From contig JANQNX010000001.1 of NCBI GenBank assembly GCA_028279365.1, positions 1-64,000 of the forward strand: a stretch of DNA of 64,000 nt, given 5' to 3'. The position numbers and the translations under genes are program-made. This document shows positions 47,401-59,400 of this stretch, in pieces; position 1 is the stretch's first letter; each line of letters opens with the position of its first letter. Source of the DNA: Gammaproteobacteria bacterium (lineage in GTDB: Bacteria > Pseudomonadota > Gammaproteobacteria > Eutrophobiales > Eutrophobiaceae). The notes beneath the pieces are model-generated. The model did no database searches and was not told the origin of the DNA. It saw nothing but the letters and a program-made list of their open reading frames with translations.

Positions 47401-50400
47401 TTACTAATGTGGCAGCTGCGACCTTAAGTGGCGGTACTACGGTCAATGATGTGATTGATATCAATGCTGACATCACGACGACGGCAGGTGCGTTAACCGT
47501 TCAGAATGCATCAAGTGTGTTGGTCGACGCGAGTGCGGCAAGGGCGCTGACGTCAAATGGCGGCAACCTGGCGATGGATAGCAATGTAACGGCGATTACT
47601 TTGGATAACGGTTCAAACACAGTCACATTCGACGCAAACGGTGGTAATGCGACATTCGCTAACATTGCCGATGATGCGTCGGGTACGAATTCGGCGAGCC
47701 TAACAATTAACTCAGAAGGTGGTGTAACAGCAGGTACGATTATTCTGGATGATACGACGACCGATGGTGACCTAACAATAAGAGTTGATAATAACAATGA
47801 TGGTAGTGAAACACTTAGTGTTACTGGTGCAATAACCGGTGATGAAATAAATATTCAAGGTAGTGGAGCCAGAAACGAAACGATGACGTTTGATGGCTTA
47901 ATAACATCTACGCAATCTGTTTTAATTGCTAATGCTAATACAGTTGATTTAAATGCGGGTATCACTGCCGGCACAACGATCGCTGTTGACACAACAAATA
48001 CAACAAATGCGGCTGGTGGTACAACGATTCAAACTACCAATGGTGCCATCGATTTAAGATCGGGTGTCACGACGGGATTCAATGTAACTGGTGCAGGACT
48101 ACTTACCATTGATGGTAACGGTGGTGGTCTTGTTCAGATAGCTGATATTACAGATTCTGCCAATGCTAGTCTTACTGTAAATGCCGATGGTGCTTTGAAT
48201 ATTTCTTCAGTCAACATGAATGGTACTGGGACGTTTACGGCAAACGTTGGCATAACTGGAGATTCACAAGCACAGTTCTTCGGTACGGTTTCTGCTGACA
48301 CAGTAACGTTAACCGGTACAGGTAGTAATGACGATTTAATACTGACTGATACACTGACGTCATTAGATGGTAATATCGATATCAACACTTTTGACCAGGT
48401 TGATGCGCAGAATATTATTGCGACGAATGGTAATCTAACTGTTTCTGCTACAAACATCGATCTAAACAACACAACTTATACCAGTACTACTGGCCTGGTT
48501 ACCTTTACCGGCGTAGTCGATCTCGATGCAGGTGCGGGACCTGTTACGGTAACCAGTGGCGGTGGAACGGGTGACGATATTACCTTTACTTCAACCATTG
48601 ATGAGTTGGGAACGACTAGCGATTTGACACTGAATGCGGGTACAGATGGTGATGTGTCATTACAAGCTGTCGGCGTAACTAACCAAATTGGCGCGTTAAC
48701 CATTACTGGTAATGATATTTCGTTTAATGGTAATGTCGAATCTGGAGCGATCAATGTCACTGCTCAAGAAGGAGCAGCGGATGCGGACAGCATTACAATT
48801 GGTGCGGTGACGTTAGATGCGAATGCTAATGATATGGTGTTTCGTTCGGATGACATCATTATCAATGCAGCAGCGAACTTAACATCAACTGGTGGTGCGA
48901 CCAGCGTGGCCTTTGCAGGTGAAACCGATGCGACGACGATAGGTATTGGTGCAGGGTCGACCGGCATATTAAATCTGACAGAAGCAGAACTGAACCGGGT
49001 CGATTCGACCTTTACTGAGATTATTGTCGGTAACGATACGAACCAATCCGGCACAATAAACGTCAATGACAGTGGTGGTGATAACATTGTTACTATTTCA
49101 AACACCGGTCTGCGTTTGCGCGTAGAAGCCGGTGGTGATGTGGATATCGACAATGAGCTTGTAATTAATAATACCGACTCAAACCTGACGATAGAAACGA
49201 ATGAGGCAGCAGGAACTTCTACCTTATTGGCGGGTGATATCACAACTCGAGGTGGCGATGTTTTAATTAACGGCACTGTATTGGTCGATGGTAATCGTAC
49301 GATTGATTCAGGTTTAGGATCTCCGACGACGGCAGGGTTGATACGTATCACAGATGCAATAGGTGCAGAAGGTACGGGTGATGATGTCTTAACCTTGACG
49401 GCATCCGGTACTGCTAATGGTGATGTTGATATCCAAAGTACCGTAGGCTCTGGTACGGTCAATAGTTTGGCCGCGAATGATCTGACGGCGTTTATCATTT
49501 CAAATGCAGCGCAAGTTGATTTAAACAATATCGAAGTCACCGGTACAGCAAGTACAGCTGGTGTGATTGATATCTCAGGTTCGAATATTGATCTGAATGG
49601 CGCAACCTATACCGTCACCAGTGGTGCACTTGCTGATGCCATTACCTTTAGAGCAGCAGTCGATCTTCACAACAATGTCGTTATTACAGGCGGTGGTGTT
49701 GCAGGCGATACCGTTTCCTTTAACTCAACCATCAATGCCGATGATGCGACAACGAATGACCGTAGCTTACAGATTGTGGGTGGTGCGGCCGATGTGACAG
49801 TTACCGGTGCCATTGGTGGGACGCAAGCATTAGAAGGTGGCGTGAATATAGCCGGTGCGACCATTGGCACATCTGCGATTACCACAAGCTCGGCAGATAC
49901 GAATGAAGCGGCGGGTGCAGTCACGCTGGCTGCAACCGGTGGAACAGTAACTGTTGGCGGTGCAATCAATGCAGTCGGTAATGGCACGGGAGGCGGTGGT
50001 ACAGTCACGATTGATGCAAACGGCACCAATGCGGTATCGGTGCAAGCCATTAACGCAAGTGGTGGTGGCACGACTGATACCGGCGCCAACATTGTATTAA
50101 ATGATGGTGGTGGAACTGGCACACTTACACTAAACGGTGATTTAACTTCGACGGGTGCGACCAGTGGTGGTGCCATTACGCTTGGCAGTGCAACTGAGTT
50201 AGGGGCAACACCGATCACGATTACGACCGGTTCAACCGGTGGTGATATTACTTTTGACAGTACCGTCAATTCGAGTGCGGGTACGAATCGCGCGCTTACG
50301 TTAACAGCAGGCACGGCTAACGTGACGCTAAGTGGTGATGCAGGCGGTACGGCAGGTGCAGAATTATTATCCTTCAACGTTACGACAGCAAATAATGTCT

Positions 50401-53400
50401 CATTGCAAAATGTCACGACCGATACCGGTGCGATTACATTAGGTACTAATGCCACGACACGTCTGGATGGTACTTTGACATTAAATGGTAACCTCATTTC
50501 ACATGATGGGACCAATGGTGCCGGCGCGATTAGTTTATTTGCGGATAACATTCGGTTAGTCGGTGCGGGTCCGGGCACGATTGCATTAAATTCAAATGGT
50601 AGTACTGATGCAGCAATCACCATCGATACGACCAGTGGTAGCCTGGAATCAGCGACGGCCTGGTTAGATGGCTTAACCCTTGATGCCGGGACATCAACCA
50701 TTGATGTAACCGGTGCGACAATTACAAACCTGGATCATCTAGATGTCACTGCAGCAAGTTTTGCACTAGGCGACACGACTGTTGGAGATGGTGCAGGTAA
50801 TGCAGGAGTGGCACTGGATATTAATACCACGGGTAATTTAACCTTGAATGGTGATATCACGTCGAACGATGCAACGAGCACGAATGCAGGTGCCATTGAT
50901 TTCTCAGGTGTTAGTGGGGCAATTCTTTTAAATGGTGGCGGGGCAGTGGATGCAACCACTGTGACGATTACAACGGACGCGGCAGGCACTGATGCGAATA
51001 TCAACTTAGGTGCGGTTCAAGACAGCGGCGTAGGTGGTTTCAACCTGGCAGTCGATGCGGGCACGGCAGATGTGACCTTAAGTACGGTGGGTACAGGCGC
51101 TGACGCAATTGGTACTCTTATCGTAGATGGTAATGACATTGCGTTTAATGGCAATGTGGAATCGACCACGATTACGGCGACGGCGGTACAGAGTGGTGGT
51201 GATAATGACAGCATTACGATTGGTGCAGTAACGTTAGATGCTAACGGTAGCAACATGGTGTTACGTTCTGATGATATCGCAATTAATGCGACGGCTAATC
51301 TGACCTCAACCGGTGGTGCTACTAGCGTGACCTTTGCCGGTGAAACCGATGCGACGACGATAGGGCTTGGGGATCAAGGTAATGCACTGACAGCAACATT
51401 GAATTTGTCTGAGGCTGAGTTAAATCGCATAGATTCAACATTCACTGAAACTATTATTGGTGTCGATACCACCCAATCTGGATCAATCTTTGTTGATGAA
51501 TCAGGTGGTCTTGCTATTTCTAACACGGGACTTCGTTTAAGAGTAGAGGCTGCTGCTGGTGATGTCGATATTGATAGTGACATTACGCTGGCAAATGCGG
51601 ACTCAGCCTTCACGATAGAAGGAGCCGGTGTTGCTGACACAACATCTACATTATTAAGTGGCAACATCACGACTAACAATGGAAATATTGTTATTGGCAA
51701 CACGATACTGGTTGATGGCGTGCGGACGCTGGATTCATCGAGCTCGGGAGCAGGTACTGCAGGGTTTATCCAGATCGATGGTCAAATTGGTTCTGTAGAT
51801 ACTGCAGGTGACACGTTAACGTTGGATGCAGATGCTGTAACAGATGGCGCAGTAAACGTTGTTGCTAATATAGGTGATGCTGGAACCAATGTTAATGGTG
51901 CAGCTGCTAATGATCTGACCGGGTTTACGGTTGTTGGTAATCAGGTAGATCTGGCAAATGTGGAAGTCACATCCGGTAATATCGCAATTACTGGTACAGA
52001 CATCAATTTAAATGGCTCAACTTATCAAACTACGACCAGCGGTTCGGCGACATTTACCGGTGCCGTTGATTTAACCCAGGCTGGTGGCACGACAACCGTA
52101 CAAACAGCCGGTGGTGCGGGTGACAATATTACCTTTTCATCGACGATTAACGATGATGTGAATGGTAATACCGCATTAACACTGAATGCGGGTGCGAATG
52201 GTAACGTTAGTACAGGTAATATTGGTGGCAGCATACGCCCGGGAACAGTCGATATTGATGGTGCAACAATTAATATCGGTGATATTACTGTCGAAGCGGC
52301 TAATATTCTCGTAACAGGTACGACGATCAATTTAAACGGTAGTTATAATGCGAATACATCCGGTTTAATGACGTTTACGGGACCAGTTAACCTTACTGCT
52401 TCTGGCGGTGTAAGTTTTACAACGGCAGGTGGTGCCGGCGATGACATTAGCTTTACCAGCACGGTTGATGATAATGCCGCTGGCGATAGTGGTGTAACAA
52501 TTAATGCGGGTGCGGCCGGTGACGTTACGATTTCCGGCGCACTGGGTGGCACAACCCGAGTAGGCAATACGGATATTGATGGCCTGGTGATTAATGTTGA
52601 TAGTATTCGTGTTGATGGTGCAGGTGCTGCAGCAAATATATTTGTAGGTACCCTAGGTACCACCACTACGCTTAATCTGAATGGCGCCAATTATGATTCA
52701 ATAAATTCTCCTACATCGGGCACTATCCTTTTTGATGGCCCTGTAACTTTGAATCAGACTGGCGGTACAACAACGATAAGTACTACCAGCGGTGCGAATA
52801 GTGATATTACATTCCGAGGTACTGTTGATGATGTTGCTAGTGATACGGCTCTAGTTGTTGATACGGGCACTGTGGGTGATATCAACTTCCAACAAGCAGT
52901 TGGTGGAACGAACGCAATTCAAAGTTTGACCATTACCAATGCCAATCAACTTGATGCTGTTAATGTGAGAACTACGGGTGCGCAGTCTTATACCGCTACC
53001 AATATTGACCTGAATGGCACGACATATCAAAGTACCGGTTCAGGCGTGATCAGTTTTACCGGCCCGGTTGATTTAGTTAACAATGGTATCACTATAACCA
53101 CTGCTGGTGCAGGTGGCGATAACATTTCTTTTTCATCGACGATTGATTCAGATGACGCCGAGTCTTTATCTGGTGATCGAAGTATTTCCCTCGTCGCCGG
53201 TGCTGGTGACGTCACAGTAACGGGAGCAATAGGTGGCACTGAGTCGGTAGATGGTGGCGTAACGATCTCTGGCGCCACAATTAATACTAATGCTATTACG
53301 ACAGATGGTGCGGACACGGGGGCGAATAAGGCCGGTGGTGCGATCACCATTGATGCGACTGGCGGTACTATTACAGTTGGTGGTGCGATTAGTTCGGTGG

Positions 53401-56400
53401 GTAAAGGCCTGAGTGCTGGCGGCGCAGTGGATATCGATGCGAATCTTACCAACGCAATTTCTGTTCAGGCGATTACAACGAATAGTGCTGGTGGTGGTGG
53501 CGGTGGCATTATTGAGTTAAATAATGATGCTGTTGGTACAGGTATCGTCACATTAAATGGTGATTTAACTTCGGGCACTACTTCAGCCGGTGGTGGCATA
53601 ACATTAGGCACGGCAACAGAACTGGCAACAAATATAAACATATCAACGGGTACAAACGTAGGCGATATAAACTTTGATTCAACTCTCGATAGTGTAGCTT
53701 CAGGAAATAATACATTAGGCCTAACAGCGGGTACGGGCAGTATTACCTTTACCGGTGCAGTGGGCTCAGGTGTTAATCAGGAGTTGGGTGCTACAACCGT
53801 TAACTCGGCTAATAATGTAACCGTGACGTCCACACTTGAGGCTGCAAGCTTCACGCAAAGTGCGGGTACAGGTACATCACAATTTGGTGGTCAGGTCGAT
53901 ACAACTGCAGCAGGCACGAACGTTAGCATCACGACCGACACAATTGATTTAAATGACAATATTAATACCAATGGCGGCAACGTTGTATTAAGTGCCGCGA
54001 GTGGTATTACACTTGATGGCGGCAATATAGTGACCACGGGTGTCCTTAATGCAGCAGATACAACGGACAATGCGGGGACAGTCGATATTGATGTCACAGC
54101 TGCGGGTAATGTTGCGTTTACAGGAAATATTGTAACGACTGGGGCGGCGAGTAATGCCAGTGCCGCGGGTGACGGCGGCCAGGTGAATATCGACACCTTC
54201 GATGGGAGCATTACCGTGGCAGATATTACCGCTTCAGGTGGTGTAGGTACTGGGCAGAATGGTGGTAATGCGGCCAATATACTGCTTACTGCCGGTGATA
54301 ATGGCGGTAGTAATGGAGATAATATTTCCATAGGTACCTTAACAACCCTCGGTGGTGCTGGCACTGCTGCTGGTGCTAATGGCAATGTGACATTAACGGC
54401 CGCTGCGGGCAATATTACTGATGGCAATGGCGTGACCAATAATGTCAGCGCCGCATTACTTACCATCGATGCACGTGATGGTGTCGCTTCTGGTACAACA
54501 TTAGAAACAATCGTCACATCGCTGGATGTTGATAATACAAATTCAAACAATATTGATATCAGTAATGCGTCGACTGCAGCTGTGACTGTAACAAAGATTA
54601 ATAATGCTGCTGCAACAGGTACGATTAATTACACTCAAACAGGAAATTCACAGGCGACATTAACCGATATAGACACGGTTAATGGCGATATCACGATTGT
54701 TGTCAATGGTGGTGCTGGCGCGAATGTATTGATCGGTGCGATTAATGCAGATACGACCGATGATACAGTTTCCATTACCTCTACTGGTTCCATTAACGAT
54801 GCGAGCACCGATACCACGACTGATATTACTGCACGCACAATAACCTTTAGTGCTGCTACAGGTATTGGTAATAGTCAACAGGTTGAAACTAACTCTGCGG
54901 CACAGACTGCTACTTCAACCAATGGCAATATTGATATTGATAACACAGCGATTACCGGCGTTACCACTGTTATCACTAATCTTCAGACGGGTACCGGTAC
55001 GATTAACTTTGATCAGAACGGTAATGAAGCCTTAACCATCAATGCTGCTTCTACAACATCCGGCGATATTACAATAAGGAATACGGGCGACGCTGCGGGT
55101 GATACGTTGACAATTGGTGGCGCTATTGCAGCGGCGGCGGCTGATACCATTACCATCTCATCTTTGGGTCGCGGCAATATCGCAGTTAACAATACAATAA
55201 CTACGGCTAATGGCGGCACAATCACCTTAAACTCATCTAACGATATAACTATTGGTGCCTTTGCGATTAATTCGGGTGCGGCAGCTGGTACGATAAATCT
55301 TAATGTTGATACGAATAATGATGTGGCAGCTACTCTTGATCTGGGTGGTAGTACACTTACGGCTAATTCGATTAATTTTGATGGTGGGGCGGATACGACG
55401 GCTGCAGTCAGAGATACTCTGGTTGCTCAAAACGTTACGAATACTTTTACACTAAATGCAGGTGATGACGATGGGACTCTTGGAAATGCATCATTATCAT
55501 CTGATGCAAACTTCACTGATTTCCATAATCTGACCGGTAATGCCGGTGCTGATAATTTTGCTTTTACCGGCGGTTCACTGACCGGGAATATCACAGCAGC
55601 AGCGGGTACAAATACGCTTGATTATTCAGGCTTAGCCGGACCTATTGCAGTTACTTTGGATTCAGTCGGTGCCAACGGTTTTGATATCGCCGCCAACGGT
55701 GCATCACAAGTTACTGGGACAATTACAGGTATTACAAATTTAACGGGATCTGCTGCATCGGGTTCCGGTGCTGCAGGCGATACATTAACTGGTATTAATG
55801 ATGCTGCTACCTGGACAATTCAGGCAGGTAACGAAACTTACCTTAGCACCAATACATTAACGATTACTGATGGAACCGTTGAAAATTTTACCGGTAATGC
55901 CAATATCGATACGTTTAATGTCTCTGCGAATCATACAGGTAATCTTGATGGACAAGCTAATAACGATGCGTTTAATCTTAGTGGTACTGCTGTCGTTACA
56001 GGGAACTTGGTAGGTGATGCCGGTAATGACACCTTTGATTTTGATGGCACTTCTAGTGTTATTGGAAATGTTAATGGTGGTACAGGTTCAGACACAATTG
56101 ACTTTAATGGCTCAACACTAGCGCAGCGTGTATCGATTACTGGCTCAGGTGCTAATGGGCAGTCAGGAACGATTGTCGATGATCCGGGACAAAATACTCC
56201 TCCGAATACAGACTTGATGACAGCCGGATTTACCGATATCAATATTTTGACTGGTAATAATATTAGTAGCCTTATTGGTCAAAATGTTGATACGTTTTGG
56301 AATATTACCGGTGCAAATTCTGGAACTTATGGCACATCGCTGGCATTAATTGGTACGAATACGTTTAATAATTTTTCTATTGTCGGTGGTACTGCTAATG

Positions 56401-59400
56401 ACACGTTTATTTTCCAGAATAATGCGACTGCTGCAATTGCTGGTGGTATAGATGGTGGAACCGGGACAAATACTTTGGCGGGAAGTCTAGGTGTCGATGC
56501 TTTTGTTATTACAGGTGCCAATGCGGTAACCATCACACCGACAGGCGGTGCTGGTGCGACTAATCTGACTAATATAACGAACATTGATGGTACTAATGCA
56601 ACCGATGACGGTACGACTACCGTGGGCGATACCGGTGCTGATACGTTTGCTATCAACCAAAACTGGACCGGTTCGCTGAATGGTTCCGGTGGTAACGACA
56701 CTTTTACCTTTGCTGATACACGAACGGTCGGTGGTTCAATTACCGGTGGCGCAGGAACCGATATTTTAAATTGGAATGCATATACAACTGCGCGTAGCGT
56801 AACGTTGACGTCTTCTGCTGCAAATGGTTTTTCCGGTACTGAAGCCAGTATTACCGGCGGCTTTGTTACGATTGATGATGTCAGAGGCAGTACAACTGGT
56901 GGTCAGACTGATCTTCTGACTGGTCAAAATGCTACGGCAACATTTACTGTTAATGGCGGTGGCACTCAGTATTCTACTGGCGGATTTAATTTGGCCTTTT
57001 CCGATTTTGAAAATCTTACTGGTGGTACTGGTGCCGATACCTTTAATGTAACGGGAGCACATTCCGGTGATTTGTCTGGAGGTGATGGCGCAGACGTTTT
57101 TACTGTCGGAGCAGTGCTGACAGGTAGTATAGATGCTGGCAGCGATGCCGACACAATTACGCTCAATAATAATGTGACAGGCACTGTCACAGGTGGTGCT
57201 GGTACAGACACTATTAATTACAATGCAGGCACGATTGGAACCTTAACAGGTGGTGCAGATAGTGACACGATCGTTGGTGAAAATGATGCGAATGCATGGG
57301 TAACGACAGGCGCGGATGCCGGTACCTTGGATGGTCAGGCATTTAGTGCAATTGAAAATTGGACCGGTGGCACAGCGGTTGATACTTTTACATTAGGTCA
57401 TAACGTTACAGGCACGGTAACGGGTAGCGCAGGAGCGGATATCTTTAATTACAATGCGGGTACGATTGGAACCCTAACTGGTGGCGCAGATAACGACACG
57501 ATTATTGGTGAAAATGATGCGAATGCTTGGGTAACAACAGGGGCGGATGCCGGTACCTTGGATGGTCAGGCGTTTACGTCCATGGAGAACCTTACTGGTG
57601 GAACTGCTGTTGATACGTTTACCTTAGGTCATAACATTACCGGCACAGTTGATGGTGCTGCTGGTGATGACGTTATTAACTATAACGCGGGCACTATTGG
57701 CACATTAACTGGCGGTGCTAATAACGATACAATTGTCGGCGAGAATGATGCTAATACCTGGATTACTTCAGCAGCTGACGCTGGTTCATTAGATGGTCAG
57801 GCTTTTACTGCGGTGGAAAATTGGACTGGTGGCAGTGCTGTCGATACTTTTACGATAAATCATAGCGTTAGTGGAACTGTTACTGGCAGTGCTGGTGCAG
57901 ATATCATTAATTACAACGCCGGCACGATTGGAACCTTAACGGGTGGTGCCGATACCGATACTATTGTCGGCGAGAATGACATTAATACTTGGAATTCGAC
58001 AGCCACTGATGCGGGTACCTTGGATGGCCAGGCATTTAGTGCTGTTGAAAACTGGACTGGCGGTACTGCAGCTGACACCTTTACTTTAGGACATGTTGTA
58101 ACTGGTCTTATTGATGGAGTCAGTAATGGCGATGGTGATGTTGCAAATTTCACAGCCGGGCAAACGGTTACTGTCAACGGCACTAATACTGGTGTTTCAA
58201 ATATTGAAACTATCGACATGGGTGGTGGTGGAATATTAGTTGGCAGTGCAGCGGCTAATACCTGGCTATTAGATGATGGCACTGCAGGCGGTTCTGGTCG
58301 TATTAGCGTTGGAGGGTTTAATATAGATTTTCAAAATACTCCAACCATTCAAACTGGAACCGGTGCCGATACGTTTACTAACCCGGCAGGTGGTGGTACT
58401 TACACAGGCAATATCGTTATTAATGAGTCAGTAGATAACCGCTGGAACTACACAGCCGGCCAAAGTTTAACAAGTGGTGCTGTGACTGGTACCGGCGCAC
58501 TTCAGATTTCGGGTACAGCAGGTGCTGCAGTAACGATTAATGCGGCTGATTTGAATTTACCAACCTTGACAGGTTTCACCGGTCACTTGGTTATTGGTGG
58601 GCAAGTTCTGGATGGTGGCACCGGTGGTACGACCCCACAACTGCTATATGATCCGGTTATCGATGCGGCTGGCGAGATAGTTATCACAGCTAATACAATT
58701 ACTGTGGATGCTGCGGGTGTTAATGCAGGAGGAACGATATCATTCTTAGCGGGTGATATTTTCTTAAATGGCGATATTACTGCCGGTACGACTCTTGCGT
58801 TTTTGGCTGGGGGTGATCAAGTTCAAGCTGGTACTACCGGTGTGATTGATGCATCAGCAGGTGCAGTGACGCTGAATGTTCCTATCAGTACAGACCCACC
58901 ATCAGCCGTCTTTATTGCTACAGATGATGTTGTGTCCGCGGATAATATTCTTTTGAATTTCGGTGGTGGTGAAGTTGATGTCGCTGTCGGTAATACGGAT
59001 GCTGTGGAGTTCAGTGGTGCCAGTATTGTTAGTGATACGACGACTAATCCTGACTTTGAGGCGTTTGTAAATAACCTTGCCATATTGGGACTTACTACAA
59101 GCTTTACTATTAACAATGTCGTTATTATCAACCCGGCATCGGCGTTGATTGGTTTGGAAACCCTGGCTTTTATTGACCTGGGGTTATTTGAAGAAGAATT
59201 ACAACTTTATGGCACCATTGGTACAGGTATCGCATTATCACTGGCGCAGTGTGAGGAGCAAGAGGGCTGCGCACCGAGTGTCACGGAAGATGAACTCAAT
59301 ACGCTTATCGCTTCCTTGGAAGCGAGGTTGCTTGAACTTGAAAGACGACTGGTCGCAGAACCCGAGTTGGATTTACGTGCAGAATTAGAGAAATTGATTG

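Noticed and set aside
45312..58094. Regular repeats that could be taken for a CRISPR array
   Set aside because: Unit lengths of 231-441 bp keep the tpsA reading frame and are protein-coding. There are no 25-40 bp repeats with unique spacers and no cas genes.
57171..58094. RTX toxin or type I secreted protein
   Set aside because: GGxGxD-like turns are present, but not as tandem nonapeptides. The N terminus has a TPS domain with a TpsB partner, and no type I transporter genes are nearby.
42047..59131. Many long minus-strand open frames across the tpsA gene, for example 344 codons at 49667-50701 and 258 codons at 48764-49540
   Set aside because: They mirror the repetitive Thr/Gly/Asn/Asp codons of tpsA, recur at the same offset as the plus-strand repeats (about 432 bp apart), and read as low-complexity Val/Ser/Pro/Ala strings without domain, start context or ribosome binding site.
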